Position numbers and translations under genes: made by a program. The notes beneath the pieces are model-generated. The model made no database searches, was not told where the DNA came from, and saw only the letters and a program-made list of their open reading frames with translations. From Ktedonobacterales bacterium (GTDB lineage Bacteria > Chloroflexota > Ktedonobacteria > Ktedonobacterales > DATBGS01), in contig DATBHW010000044.1 of the NCBI GenBank assembly GCA_036557285.1, positions 62,001 to 126,000 on the forward strand: DNA of 64,000 nucleotides. Direction: 5' to 3'. Shown in pieces: positions 7,576 to 16,535 of this stretch (position 1 is its first letter; every line of letters starts with the position of its first letter).

Positions 7576-8583
7576 ATGGCCGTATCGCTCACACAAGATT
7601 TCTTTTATATCTCCGTTTTCTTGACCGCCGTCGCTGTCGTTGCGTATCTGGTCTACACTCTGAGCAATCGCCACGCCGTCCTGGCAACCCTTGCCGATGT
7701 TCGCGCTCGCCGCGCGCGTGGCAAAGCCACCGTCAAGGCCAGCGTCGAAAGCGCCGGGAGCGCCGCTGGTGGAGGCGCAGGAACGGCAACGCTTGTCCGC
7801 GAGTTTGAGGTCGCCGTCCCCAACGTTGACCCGGACTATCGCGCCGTTTACTGGGGGCGCATCGGCACAGGGGCCGCCTGGTTCAGCGTCATCGCCCTCC
7901 TAACCTCGCTGATCTTCCGCTCCGTGGTCATGGGCTACCCCCCCTGGGTCAACATGTATGGCTACAGCCTCAGCTTTTCCTGCGCCTTGTTGTTCTGCTA
8001 CCTGCTCTTCGAGCGGCGCTACCACTCGCGCGCGTTGGGCGTCTTTGCTACCGGCGTCGCGCTCCTGTCAATTGCTTTTGCCATCTACATTGGCGCTGCT
8101 TATAACCAGGCCACGACCAGCTACAACGTCATTCCCGCGCTTCAGGACGAGAAGATTCTCATCTTGCACGTCTCGATGGCGATCTTTGCTTATGCCCTCT
8201 TTACCGTCGCCTTTGGCTGCGGCATCATCTATCTCGTCCAGACACAGACAAACCGCTTCTCCTGGCTGCCCAGCGCCGAGGCCGCCGATGAATTGGGCTA
8301 CAAAGCGGTCATCATCGGATTCCCCTTGCTGGCCCTGAACCTGATCCTGGGCGCTTATTGGGCCAACTACGCCTGGGGCCACTACTGGAGTTGGGATCCC
8401 AAGGAGACCTCGGCCCTTGTCACCTGGCTGGTCTACGCGATCTATCTGCACGTGCGCGGCGTGCGCGGCCTGCGCGGCAAATGGTCAGGCTGGCTCCTGG
8501 TGCTGGGCTTTGCCGCCACGCTCTTCACCTACTTTGGGGTGAGCTTCATCGTGCCCGGCCTGCACAGCTATGCAGGAGTGTAA
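7576..8583 (+). CDS. ccsB: Cytochrome c biogenesis protein CcsB/ResC family
   Basis: The 335-residue membrane protein starts at ATG 7576 behind an AAGGAGA ribosome site. It has an N-terminal helix, a basic cytosolic loop with a Gly/Ala-rich stretch (about 40-85), then several transmembrane helices and the haem-handling WWD-like motif WGHYWSWDPKET (267-278), with His198 and a histidine in the motif as likely haem ligands. CcsB works with CcsA/ResB in system II cytochrome c maturation, delivering haem outside the membrane. No ResB partner is adjacent. A strong hairpin follows the stop codon. Confidence 0.88.
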   Translation: MAVSLTQDFFYISVFLTAVAVVAYLVYTLSNRHAVLATLADVRARRARGKATVKASVESAGSAAGGGAGTATLVREFEVAVPNVDPDYRAVYWGRIGTGAAWFSVIALLTSLIFRSVVMGYPPWVNMYGYSLSFSCALLFCYLLFERRYHSRALGVFATGVALLSIAFAIYIGAAYNQATTSYNVIPALQDEKILILHVSMAIFAYALFTVAFGCGIIYLVQTQTNRFSWLPSAEAADELGYKAVIIGFPLLALNLILGAYWANYAWGHYWSWDPKETSALVTWLVYAIYLHVRGVRGLRGKWSGWLLVLGFAATLFTYFGVSFIVPGLHSYAGV

Positions 8584-8594
8584 CACAAGAAAGC

Positions 8595-8634
8595 GAAGGG
8601 CGTCTGCCTCCCGTGCGGGAGGCAGACGCCCTTC
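8595..8634. terminator. Hairpin terminator between ccsB and the convergent SprT-like gene
   Basis: A perfect 18-bp stem with a GTGC loop (arms 8595-8612 and 8617-8634) begins 11 nt after the ccsB stop codon. It has no strong T-tract on the plus strand; an A-rich run at 8586-8593 gives a short T-rich tail on the minus strand. It is placed to end transcription from both convergent genes. Confidence 0.75.
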
Positions 8635-8692
8635 TTCATCATCGGTTCCTTCTACTACACCTTCTACCATTCCTCACTACTATCCTTCACTA

Positions 8693-9496
8693 TTATTTCT
8701 TCGTCTCAGGCTGAAGCGACTCTTTGAGAACCAGCGCATACGCGGGATTATACGCCTGATCGCAAGACCCGCAGGAAACCGGACGGGGATAGCGCCGCAC
8801 CCGCTGATACTCTTTGGCGCAGCGCGGGCAGATATAGACGTAGCGAATCGGGCGCGCGGCGCGCGCGGCTTTCTCACGGCGGGTCGTCTCTTCGCGCAGC
8901 AAGGCGCGCAATTCCTCCGGCGGATAGCCCGTCACGGCGGCCTCATCCACCGAGATCGAATCATAACCATGACAATGATGGCGCCGGGGATGGCCGCGCA
9001 GGCGATCAGCCAGATGAATCAGTTCATGCGCCACCGTCACCTCCACGCTCTGCGGCAAGAGGTCCGGCTCAACAAAGATCAGGTGGCGATGGAGCAGCGA
9101 AGCGCCCTGACGTTGAGGCATTACCACCGGCGGAACGGCAAAGCTGGGCAAGGGCAGTTGGGTCAGCACCGCCGCCGCTTCCTCAGTTTGCGCGCCGATG
9201 GCCTGGGCAAGCTGCAAATGGCGACGCTGGCGGCGAGTCAATGGAGGAGATGGAAGATAGCAATAACAACCCAGCGCCAGCGTATTCAGACGCCGTCCTG
9301 CCCAGCGGGCAAACTCGCGGCGGTCTTGCGTCACCGCCACGCGGCGCCGCTCTTCGGGGGGCAGGCCCAACTTGTGCCAGTAGAGGTCCAGCCAGCGCCG
9401 CACCTCATCACCAGCGTGCAGCACTGGCAAATTATGCAGCGGCGGAGGTTCGGAGACGGGCCGACTACGGCCCGATGATTTGCTTCCTGTCGTCAT
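8693..9496 (-). CDS. SprT-like zinc metalloprotein
   Basis: The 267-residue protein has an HELIH zinc motif (157-161) with a further histidine cluster (HHCHGY, about 173-177) and a C-terminal zinc ribbon with Cys223/226 and Cys242/245. This is the SprT/Spartan-like arrangement of a metalloprotease core followed by a ribbon. The N-terminal 120 residues carry a helical domain not usual in SprT. The start at 9496 has GGAGG 10 nt upstream and lies downstream of a -35/-10 pair; a longer frame starting at 9646 would overlap that promoter. Substrate unknown; Spartan relatives act on DNA-protein crosslinks. Confidence 0.7.
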   Translation of the reverse strand: MTTGSKSSGRSRPVSEPPPLHNLPVLHAGDEVRRWLDLYWHKLGLPPEERRRVAVTQDRREFARWAGRRLNTLALGCYCYLPSPPLTRRQRRHLQLAQAIGAQTEEAAAVLTQLPLPSFAVPPVVMPQRQGASLLHRHLIFVEPDLLPQSVEVTVAHELIHLADRLRGHPRRHHCHGYDSISVDEAAVTGYPPEELRALLREETTRREKAARAARPIRYVYICPRCAKEYQRVRRYPRPVSCGSCDQAYNPAYALVLKESLQPETKK

Positions 9497-9629
9497 TGCC
9501 CTGTTCCCTCCGCAAAAGCCAATAGAATAGAGGTCCAGCAGACACAGCGGCTCATGCGCGCTCTCCAGCAGCCCCTCTTCAGAGCTGCTGCCCCCTTTCC
9601 ACACAATCAGCCGCCCAGGGGCAAGGGCA

Positions 9630-9659
9630 TCCATATCCCGCGCCATTCATCCGTGTCAA
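9630..9659 (-). promoter_or_regulatory. Promoter for the SprT-like gene
   Basis: On the minus strand a perfect TTGACA (9659-9654) is followed after 18 nt by TATGGA (9635-9630). The predicted start site near 9623 leaves a leader of about 125 nt before ATG 9496 and argues against the longer ORF start at 9646. Confidence 0.5.
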
Positions 9660-9723
9660 GCCGGGCTATCGTGTCACAACCCCAGCTATTTTAGTATATA
9701 GATACGCCTTCGCGCCTGCAACA

Positions 9724-9798
9724 GCCAGGCACAAATGCCCCAGGGGCTTACACCGATATAACGGGTAAAGGCGCCTGGGGTATCACTTGCTGCCTGGC
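9724..9798. repeat. Nested inverted repeat, possible terminator of the asparaginase gene
   Basis: Two nested helices can form: GCCAGGCA (9724-9731) with TGCCTGGC (9791-9798), and CCCCAGG (9738-9744) with CCTGGGG (9774-9780). The structure begins 9 nt beyond the asparaginase stop on the minus strand. It lacks a T-tract, so a terminator or a processing or stability element are both possible. Confidence 0.45.
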
Positions 9799-9806
9799 GT
9801 GATCTG

Positions 9807-10715
9807 CTACTCGATTCCTACCACCGGCGTCTCCATCCCCTCCACGAGATACCCATAGGACATATGCGGCGTGTTATGGGCAAAGCCCACCTGTCCCTGC
9901 CGATCAATCAAAATCAAGCCGCCAGAGCCGCCCAGGCGCTCGGCCAGCAGGCGTATTGCTGCCTCTGCGGCGCTCTGAGCAGACATCCCCAGCGCCAGAA
10001 ACTCACAGGCCCGCCGCGCCAGCATCAGACGTACAAAATACTCGCCATGTCCGGTTGAAGAGACGCCGCCCAGGCTGTCCTCAGCATAAAAGCCACAGCC
10101 CACCAGCGGCGAATCGCCCACGCGCCCAGGGCGCTTATTCGCCATGCCGCCTGTCGAGGTCGCCGCCGCGATATGCCCCGCGCTGTCGATGGCAACCGCG
10201 CCCACTGTCCCGTGTTTCTCCTCGCCTCCGTCAGCCGCAGAGACGCCTACGCCATCCCCAGGCCGATAGCCGCGACGCCAGCGTTCAAGCTGCGCCGGAG
10301 TCACCAACTCTTCTGGAGAGCAAAACTCCATGCCCTGCTCCTGCGCAAAGAGTTCTGCGCCCGCGCCTGTCAGCAGAACATGCGGACTCTGTAGCACCAG
10401 GCGTGCCAACAAAATAGGGTTCTTGATCTGCATCACGCCGATAATTGCCCCAACATCCAGCGTCGTCCCATCCATCATTCCGGCGTCAAGCTCTGCCGCG
10501 CCGCTGGCATTGAGCGTGGACCCTGTGCCAGCGTTAAAATGAGGGTTATCTTCCAGCGCGGCGACGGCGCGCATTGCCGCGTCCAGCGCAGAGCCGCTGT
10601 TTTTCAAGATGTCCCAGCCAGCCAGCACCGCAGCGCGGCAGCCCGCCAGCGAAAGATCATGACGCCCCGGTTGAATATCGCCCGCGCCGCCATGCACAAT
10701 CAGAGCCATTGACAT
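9807..10715 (-). CDS. iaaA: Isoaspartyl peptidase / L-asparaginase (Ntn hydrolase)
   Basis: The 302-residue protein begins MSMALIVHGGAGDI and has the plant-type asparaginase motifs, including NPHFNAGTGSTLN, ELDAGMMDG and HGTVGAVAID with the nucleophile Thr170 that is freed by autocleavage. GGMANKRPGRVGDSPL-GCG builds the substrate pocket. Such enzymes hydrolyse isoaspartyl dipeptides and asparagine in the cytosol. The ATG at 10715 has AGAGG 6 nt upstream. It is a single-gene unit, transcribed away from the CaiB operon. Confidence 0.92.
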   Translation of the reverse strand: MSMALIVHGGAGDIQPGRHDLSLAGCRAAVLAGWDILKNSGSALDAAMRAVAALEDNPHFNAGTGSTLNASGAAELDAGMMDGTTLDVGAIIGVMQIKNPILLARLVLQSPHVLLTGAGAELFAQEQGMEFCSPEELVTPAQLERWRRGYRPGDGVGVSAADGGEEKHGTVGAVAIDSAGHIAAATSTGGMANKRPGRVGDSPLVGCGFYAEDSLGGVSSTGHGEYFVRLMLARRACEFLALGMSAQSAAEAAIRLLAERLGGSGGLILIDRQGQVGFAHNTPHMSYGYLVEGMETPVVGIE

Positions 10716-11012
10716 ATCGCACCTCTGTGTCCGTCAGCCAGAGTTCGTCGCTGGACCCTGGCTCGCATTCATTGAAAAATTGCCCCATCTTATGCGCACT
10801 CCCTGTATCAAGGGGCGCAACAACCATTCTACCAGCCGCGTCAACCGCAAGCATTGACAGGCGGCTGCTTTCGCTGGTACGCTTAAGAGGCATTTCAGAT
10901 ACAATCAGCGCCGCTGCCAGCCAGGGTCTTGCTAGAGGGCCAGCGCCTCTGAGCAGTTCTATTTTTTTAGGATGGAGCAATTTTAGGAATAATAGAAAGA
11001 AAAGGAGCCGCC
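10716..11012. other. Intergenic region between divergent asparaginase and CaiB genes
   Basis: This 297-nt gap should hold both promoters. Near the plus-strand gene there is a T-rich run (10960s), a GGAATAATAG box that could act as -10, and AAAGGAG before ATG 11013. A minus-strand frame covers the region but looks non-coding (see rejected items). Nothing else is evident. Confidence 0.4.
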
Positions 11013-12221
11013 ATGAACACCGGACCGATGCGTGCTTTGCCCCTGGCAGGCGTTCGCGTGCTGGACCTTTCGCGCCTCTTGCCCGGCGGAGTGGCATCAC
11101 AGATGCTGGGCGACCTGGGCGCGGATGTCATCAAAGTAGAAGAGCCGGGCCTGGGCGACTATGGCCGCCTGATGCCGCCGCTCATCAACGGCATGGGCCT
11201 GGCCTATCTGGCAACGAATCGCAATAAGCGCAGCCTGGCGCTGAACCTGAAGCGCGCCAGCGGGCAAGAGGTGTTCAAGCGACTGGCGGCGCAGGCCGAT
11301 GTCGTGCTGGAAAGCTTCCGGCCTGGCGTGCTGGAGCGGCTGGGCGTGGGCTATCCACAACTGCGCGAGATCAACCCAGGCATCATCTACTGCGCCATCA
11401 GTGGCTATGGGCAGTATGGACCCTATCACCTGCGCGCCGGACATGACCTCAACTATCTAGGCTACGCCGGGCTGCTCTCTCACAACCGCGAGGGCCACGC
11501 GCTGCCAACGATGCCCGCCACGCAGTTCGCCGATATTGCGGGTGGCGCGCTTCCGGCGGTGATCGGCATTCTCGCGGCGCTGGCGGGCCGGGCAAACTCC
11601 AGCAAGGGCCGTTTTGTGGATGTCTCGATGATGGAGGGCGCGCTATCTCTGATGCCTCTGCTGGCAGCGACCACCCTCAATACCGGCCAGGAGCCAGCGC
11701 CGGGCGCGGGCCATCTCAACGGCGGCCTGCCCGCGTACCACGTCTACGAAACCAAAGACGGCAAGGCGATCACGCTGGGCGCGCTGGAGCCGAAGTTCTG
11801 GTCTACCTTCTGCGAGCGCGCCGGACGGCCTGACCTGCTCGCCCTGCATCAGCCGACCAGCGGCGAAGAACGCGAGGAACCACTGACCGCCCTGCGCGCG
11901 CTCTTCCTGACAAAAACCCGCGATGAATGGGTGGCTGAGTTTGGCGAGATCGAAACCTGCCTGGGGCCGGTCAATTCGCTCAGCGAAGCTCTGCAAGACC
12001 CACAGGTCGAGGCGCTGGGAACGGTTCGCCGCGCCGACTATGGCCCCAGCGGCGAATTCGGCACGCTGGCGCTGACCCCGCACATCGAGGGCGTCCCCTT
12101 CGAGGTGCGCCACGCGCCGCCCACGCTCGGCGAGCAAACACGCGAAATCCTGCTGGCATCAGGATATACTGAAGACGACTTGACGCGCCTGCGCGACGAC
12201 GGAGCCATCTGGTGGCCCTGA
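11013..12221 (+). CDS. CaiB/BaiF family CoA-transferase (racemase-like)
   Basis: The 402-residue protein shows the class III CoA-transferase pattern: LAGVRVLDLSRLLPGGVASQ, LGADVIKVEEPGLGD, NKRSLALNLK, ISGYGQYGPY, GHDLNYL (143-149) and FADIAGG with the likely catalytic Asp174. GHDLNYL is characteristic of the alpha-methylacyl-CoA racemase branch rather than formyl-CoA transferases. It would handle acyl-CoA thioesters in the cytosol; the substrate is not clear. The start has AAAGGAG 7 nt upstream. It heads a run of five plus-strand genes with short gaps. Confidence 0.88.
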   Translation: MNTGPMRALPLAGVRVLDLSRLLPGGVASQMLGDLGADVIKVEEPGLGDYGRLMPPLINGMGLAYLATNRNKRSLALNLKRASGQEVFKRLAAQADVVLESFRPGVLERLGVGYPQLREINPGIIYCAISGYGQYGPYHLRAGHDLNYLGYAGLLSHNREGHALPTMPATQFADIAGGALPAVIGILAALAGRANSSKGRFVDVSMMEGALSLMPLLAATTLNTGQEPAPGAGHLNGGLPAYHVYETKDGKAITLGALEPKFWSTFCERAGRPDLLALHQPTSGEEREEPLTALRALFLTKTRDEWVAEFGEIETCLGPVNSLSEALQDPQVEALGTVRRADYGPSGEFGTLALTPHIEGVPFEVRHAPPTLGEQTREILLASGYTEDDLTRLRDDGAIWWP

Positions 12222-12242
12222 TACCGGATCGAGGAGATACTC

Positions 12243-13214
12243 ATGACTGCTGTCCTTCCAGATGGCCTGACCATTCGCGCCCCCACGATGGACGATGCCG
12301 AGGCCATCGCTGCATTAGCCAACGCCTGTAGGCTGGCCGAAGGAGGAACAGCTACCCTGACCGCAGAAGAGATTCGCTATGCCTGGCAGACGGCTGGCTC
12401 CGACTTCAACCTGGCAGCCAACACCTGGGCTGTCGTCACGCCTGAAGGAAAGCTTGTCGCCTACGCCGATCTCTTCCAGAGAGGGTACGTGGCGTTCTCT
12501 ATGGTGGGTTGGACCCACCCTGAGTATTGCGGGCAGGGCATCGGTACGTACCTGCTGCGGCTGGTTGAAGCGCGAGCGATCCAGCAGATTCCTGCTGCCC
12601 CTCCCAGGGCGCGCATTAGCATCAAAAGCGTCTCTATCAGCCATAAGAACGACGCGGCGCGGCTGCTGGTGGAGCAGGAGGGATACCGGCTGGCGCGGCA
12701 TGTCTGGGAAATGATGATTGAGATGGACAGCGCGCCGCCCGCTTCCGCCTGGCCGGAAGGCATGACCATACGCACCTTCATTCCCGATCAGGATCTCCAT
12801 CCCGTGTATGCGGCAATCGAAGAAGCCTTTCAGGATCACTGGAACCATACGCCGACACCCCTGGAAGATTGGGAGCAACGAGTCAAACGCAAAGGCTTCG
12901 ATCCGACGCTCTGGTTCCTTGCGCTGGATGGCAAGGAGATTGCCGGAGCAGCATTGTGCCGTTCCGATTCAGGAACGGCCCTGGTCGGTCAGTTGGCGGT
13001 GCGCCGTCCCTGGCGGCGGCAGGGGCTGGGCATGGCCTTGCTGCGCCACGCTTTCGGCGAGTTTTACCGACGCGGCAAACACCAGGTTATCCTTACCGTT
13101 GACTCGCAGAACCCAACTGGCGCTACACGCCTCTACGAGCGGGCTGGCATGCGCGTCATCTGGCAATACGACACCTATGAGAAGGAACTGCGCCCGGGCA
13201 CAGGTTGCGTGTAG
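12243..13214 (+). CDS. Double-domain GNAT N-acetyltransferase
   Basis: The 323-residue protein contains two GNAT domains. The first (about 8-155) has the acetyl-CoA loop HPEYCGQGIGTYLL; the second (about 175-318) has LAVRRPWRRQGLGMALLRHAF and ends with NPTGATRLYERAGM. This layout is shared with mycothiol synthase-like tandem acetyltransferases, but no mycothiol genes are nearby. It begins 21 nt after the CoA-transferase with a GAGGAGAT ribosome site. The stop codon TAG lies within a REP-like element at 13210. Confidence 0.85.
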   Translation: MTAVLPDGLTIRAPTMDDAEAIAALANACRLAEGGTATLTAEEIRYAWQTAGSDFNLAANTWAVVTPEGKLVAYADLFQRGYVAFSMVGWTHPEYCGQGIGTYLLRLVEARAIQQIPAAPPRARISIKSVSISHKNDAARLLVEQEGYRLARHVWEMMIEMDSAPPASAWPEGMTIRTFIPDQDLHPVYAAIEEAFQDHWNHTPTPLEDWEQRVKRKGFDPTLWFLALDGKEIAGAALCRSDSGTALVGQLAVRRPWRRQGLGMALLRHAFGEFYRRGKHQVILTVDSQNPTGATRLYERAGMRVIWQYDTYEKELRPGTGCV

Positions 13215-13237
13215 CGCCGTCGTCCCTGGCTGGCGCG
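13210..13237 (+). repeat. REP-like palindromic element, copy 1
   Basis: TGTAGCGCCG followed by TCGTCCCTGGCTGGCGC resembles the elements at 16470, 55553 and 55631 (core TGTAGCGCCGCC-N-GGCGGC). The arms are imperfect here. The stop codon of the GNAT gene is the TAG inside this element. Confidence 0.45.
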
Positions 13238-13275
13238 TTTCAGATAAGCTTGAGTTAAAGAGAGGCATGGTACCT

Positions 13276-14457
13276 ATGACCCTGGAGCTTGGCCCGGCGT
13301 TGGAGCAGGCAAAACAGTATCAGCAGGCGCTGCTCAGTGATCTGCAAACCATTGTCAACATAGATTCCGGCACCTATCACAAGGCGGGCGTCGATCAGGT
13401 AGCGCAGTGGATGAAAGGGCGGCTGGAGGCCAGCGAGTACGCCGTCACCGTTCAGCCGCAAAGCGACTTCGGCAACCATCTCTACGGCGCCCGGAGCGGC
13501 AAGGGGAAAGCGCGTATCCTCGTCATCGGACATATGGATACGGTCTTTCCCCAGGGCGAGCCGGAGCGACGCCCGTTCACCATCAAAGATGGGCGCGCCC
13601 TGGGTCCGGGCGTGCTGGATATGAAATCGGGGCTGCTGCTGGGCGTGTACGCCCTGGACCTGCTGCGCAAGGTCAAGGCAGAGAACTACGCTTCGATTAC
13701 CTTCCTCTGCAACAGCGATGAAGAGATTGGCTCCCCATCCAGCCGTTCATTGGTACGCGAACTGGCGGCTCAGGCCGATGTCGCGCTGGTCCTGGAGCCG
13801 GGGCGCGAGCTAGATGAGGTTGTCATCGCGCGCAAGGGCGTCGGAAACTATCGGCTGGAGGTGCGCGGCGTCGCGGCCCACGCCGGAGTCGAACCCCAGA
13901 AAGGGCGCAGCGCCATTCTGGAACTGGCGCATAAGATCGTTGCCTTGCAGGCGCTCAATGGAACCATCCCCGGCGTCACCGTCAACGTTGGCGTCGTTGG
14001 CGGCGGCGCGCGGCCCAACATCGTACCCGACCACGCCCACGCCTTGATTGACGTGCGCGCCGCCGACAAGCCAGGCATCGCAGCAGTTGAAGAAGCCTTC
14101 CAGCGTATCGCCCGCCAGGTCACGATACCTGATACCGAAAGCGCGATCACCGGCAAACTCGCCCATCTCCCCTTTGAGGCCACGCCAGGGAATATGGCGC
14201 TCTTCCATCTGGCAAAGGCCGAAGCCGCGCGCCAGAACATCGCTTTGCGCGGCATCTTCACCGGCGGCGGCTCCGACGGCAACACCACCGCCACCATGAT
14301 CCCCACACTGGACGCCCTGGGTCTGGCGGGCGGAATGGCGCACAATCCCGGCGAGTTTATCCTCATTGATTCGATTGCGCCGCGCATGGTCCTGCTGGCC
14401 GGGCTGATTGAACGCATCGGCGCGGCGTTTCTGGATGGAGGGCTGGCAACCGCATGA
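13276..14457 (+). CDS. M20 family metallopeptidase (carboxypeptidase G2-like)
   Basis: The 393-residue protein has the M20 metal ligands in order: VIGHMDTVF, GPGVLDMKSG, NSDEEIGSPS, LVLEPGRE, a dimerisation domain with GVAAHAGVEPQKGRSA, and a final GGMAHNPGEF histidine. This matches glutamate carboxypeptidase/CPG2-like exopeptidases that release C-terminal glutamate or related amino acids; no signal peptide is seen, so it is probably cytosolic. ATG 13276 was chosen because AGAGAGG sits 10 nt upstream; ATG 13267 is too close to that site. Its stop overlaps the next start by 4 nt (ATGA). Confidence 0.9.
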   Translation: MTLELGPALEQAKQYQQALLSDLQTIVNIDSGTYHKAGVDQVAQWMKGRLEASEYAVTVQPQSDFGNHLYGARSGKGKARILVIGHMDTVFPQGEPERRPFTIKDGRALGPGVLDMKSGLLLGVYALDLLRKVKAENYASITFLCNSDEEIGSPSSRSLVRELAAQADVALVLEPGRELDEVVIARKGVGNYRLEVRGVAAHAGVEPQKGRSAILELAHKIVALQALNGTIPGVTVNVGVVGGGARPNIVPDHAHALIDVRAADKPGIAAVEEAFQRIARQVTIPDTESAITGKLAHLPFEATPGNMALFHLAKAEAARQNIALRGIFTGGGSDGNTTATMIPTLDALGLAGGMAHNPGEFILIDSIAPRMVLLAGLIERIGAAFLDGGLATA

Positions 14458-15620
14458 AAAGCCTGATGCCTGGGATTCAAGCATTGAATATCAACCCGAT
14501 CCTCCAGATTGCCGCGCTCGCCAGCCAGCAGCCCGGCTGTATCCGTCTGGAGACTGGCGAGCCGGATTTTCGCACGCCTGAGCATATTCGCCGGGCCGCG
14601 ATAGAGGCCATCGAACAGAGGAGCATCACCTATGGCCCGCCGCCGGGGCTGCCCTCGCTGCGCCAGGCGCTCGCCGCCAGAGTGCAGCGCGTCAATGGCT
14701 ACACGATCAGCCCGGACGAGATCAGCGTTGCCCCAGGCGGCAGCGGCGCGCTGATGGCGGCGATTCAGGTGATCTGCGGGCCGGGCGACGAGGCACTCAC
14801 ACCTGATCCGGCCTGGCCGATGTATGAGCACATGCTCGCCTGCGTCGGCGCGCGGCCAGCGCATTATCGCCTGCATCCAGAAACCGGCTGGCTGCCCGAC
14901 CTGGACGAACTGGAACGCCTGGTCACGCCGCGCACCAGGGCGCTGATTATCAACAGCCCTGCCAACCCAACCGGAGCCGTCTTCCCGCGCGCCCTGCTGG
15001 AGCAGGTGATCGCCTTCGCTCAGCGCCACGATCTCTATCTGATCAGCGACGAAGCCTATGACGAACTGGTCTATGAGGGCGAGCATATCAGCCCGGCGGC
15101 GCTTTGCGACGATGGGCGCGTCATCAGCGCCTACACCTTCTCGAAAAACTACGCCATGACCGGCTGGCGCATCGGTTACGCGGTGGCGCGGCCACAGATC
15201 AGCAAGGCCATCACCGTCGCCGTGAGCGCGGCCTGCACTAACGTCTCACATGTCGCCCAGTGGGCCGCAGAGGCCGCGCTGGCCGGACCGCAAGACTGCG
15301 TGGCCGACATGCGCGCCAGCTATCACCAGCGGCGCGATGCCGCCCTGGAAGTGCTGCGCACTTATGGCATCAGCGCCCGCCCGCCAAAAGGGGCGTTCTA
15401 CCTGATGATTGATATTTCATCCGCCGGCCTGCCCTCGCTGGAGTTTGCCTTGCGCCTGCTGAAAGAGCGCAACATCTCCGTCGCTCCTGGCAGCGCCTTT
15501 GGCGAAACCATTGATGGTTATGTGCGCGTCTCGCTTGCCAGCGCGCTCCCCGACCTTCAGCGCGGAATTGCGGGGTTATGTGAATATATGAACGATTGCC
15601 AGCAGCGCGCGAACTCCTGA
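14454..15620 (+). CDS. Class I/II pyridoxal-phosphate aminotransferase
   Basis: The 388-residue protein follows the aspartate aminotransferase fold: RLETGEPDFRTPEHI, ISVAPGGSGALMAAIQ, INSPANPTGAVFP, LISDEAYDELVYEG and the PLP-lysine loop SKNYAMTGWRIGYAV, then an arginine-containing C-terminal region. It transfers amino groups between amino and keto acids in the cytosol. It is translationally coupled to the M20 peptidase, suggesting that the amino acid released by the peptidase is transaminated. Confidence 0.92.
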   Translation: MKSLMPGIQALNINPILQIAALASQQPGCIRLETGEPDFRTPEHIRRAAIEAIEQRSITYGPPPGLPSLRQALAARVQRVNGYTISPDEISVAPGGSGALMAAIQVICGPGDEALTPDPAWPMYEHMLACVGARPAHYRLHPETGWLPDLDELERLVTPRTRALIINSPANPTGAVFPRALLEQVIAFAQRHDLYLISDEAYDELVYEGEHISPAALCDDGRVISAYTFSKNYAMTGWRIGYAVARPQISKAITVAVSAACTNVSHVAQWAAEAALAGPQDCVADMRASYHQRRDAALEVLRTYGISARPPKGAFYLMIDISSAGLPSLEFALRLLKERNISVAPGSAFGETIDGYVRVSLASALPDLQRGIAGLCEYMNDCQQRANS

Positions 15621-15642
15621 CGCGCCCGCAAGAGGCGGTGGT

Positions 15643-16455
15643 ATGACACAGTATAGCTGGGCAACCTGCCCGCCAGCAGCGCGCAGCCAGATAGAGCAGT
15701 TTCTTGCCATCACGCGGGATGCCCTGCAAGAAAATCTCACCGGAGTGTATCTGCATGGCTCGCTGGCGCTGGGCTGCTTCAATCCGGCGCGCAGTGACCT
15801 TGACCTGCTCGTCGTCACGCGACAGCCCATGAGCGTCGAAACAAAACGCGCCTTTGCCGAAACGCTCCTGGGCCTGTCGCGCAATCCCACGCCCATCGAG
15901 ATCAGCTTCTTGAGCGCGCAAGACCTCGCGCCCTGGCGCTGCCCCACGCCCTTTGATCTGCACTACAGTGAGAGCTGGCGAAGCCGCTGTGAGCAAGCGT
16001 TGGCAAACGACGGCTGGCGAGCGTGGAACGACCAGCGCCAGACAGACCTTGATCTGGCGGCGCATATCACCGTCACCAGAGCGCGCGGCATCTGTCTTGT
16101 GGGCCAGTCAATTGGCGAAACCTTTCCGCCTGTCCCTACGCGGGATTATCTTGCCGCCATCTGGGATGATTTTCTTTGGGCGCGGGAGGCTCTAACAAAA
16201 AACCCGACCTATTTTGTCCTTAACGCCTGCCGCGTGGCCGCCTATCTCCTTGAAGGGCGCGTCTGCTCCAAAGAAGAAGGGGGCGTCTGGGGGCTTCACG
16301 TAGTGCCCACAGCCTTCAGAAATCCTATCGTACAGGCGCTGGAAGTGTACCGAGGCGGAGAGGACAGGCCATTTGACGCCGCAGGGCTGAACCAATTTGG
16401 CGCATACATGGAGGATTGGCTGCGCCCCTTCGCCACATCGGAAACCTCTGAATAG
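15643..16455 (+). CDS. ANT-like nucleotidyltransferase (aminoglycoside adenylyltransferase family)
   Basis: The 270-residue protein has the nucleotidyltransferase signature GSLALGCFNPARSDLDLLVV (Gly39-Ser40 and Asp52/Asp54) and a helical C-terminal domain like AadA and ANT(9) proteins (DUF4111 type), including LNACRVAAYLLEGRVCSKEEGGVWG. The fold supports AMP transfer to a small hydroxylated substrate. Chromosomal homologues often have unknown substrates, and nothing here shows resistance. It lies 22 nt after the aminotransferase gene and is followed by two REP-like repeats. Confidence 0.8.
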   Translation: MTQYSWATCPPAARSQIEQFLAITRDALQENLTGVYLHGSLALGCFNPARSDLDLLVVTRQPMSVETKRAFAETLLGLSRNPTPIEISFLSAQDLAPWRCPTPFDLHYSESWRSRCEQALANDGWRAWNDQRQTDLDLAAHITVTRARGICLVGQSIGETFPPVPTRDYLAAIWDDFLWAREALTKNPTYFVLNACRVAAYLLEGRVCSKEEGGVWGLHVVPTAFRNPIVQALEVYRGGEDRPFDAAGLNQFGAYMEDWLRPFATSETSE

Positions 16456-16469
16456 GATGCGCCAACCGC

Positions 16470-16532
16470 TTGTACCGCTGCCGTCCCTGGCGGCGCCTGC
16501 GTGTACCGCCGCCGTCCCTGGCGGCCCCCGCG
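16470..16532 (+). repeat. Two tandem REP-like elements, copies 2 and 3
   Basis: Two 31-nt units, starting TGTACCGC at 16471 and 16502, differ at only a few positions. Each contains a GCCG-TCCCT-GGCGGC imperfect palindrome. They fill the gap between the ANT-like gene and the convergent membrane protein gene. Confidence 0.6.
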
Positions 16533-16535
16533 CCA

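Noticed and set aside
10657-11100. Minus-strand frame of 147 codons between the asparaginase and CaiB genes
   Set aside because: It overlaps both neighbours' starts, has a low-complexity basic N-terminus and shows no motif. The middle part reads somewhat protein-like but there is no ribosome site, so I did not call it.
16470-16532. Tandem repeats considered as a CRISPR array
   Set aside because: There are only two units, each is an imperfect palindrome, there are no distinct spacers, and no cas gene is near.
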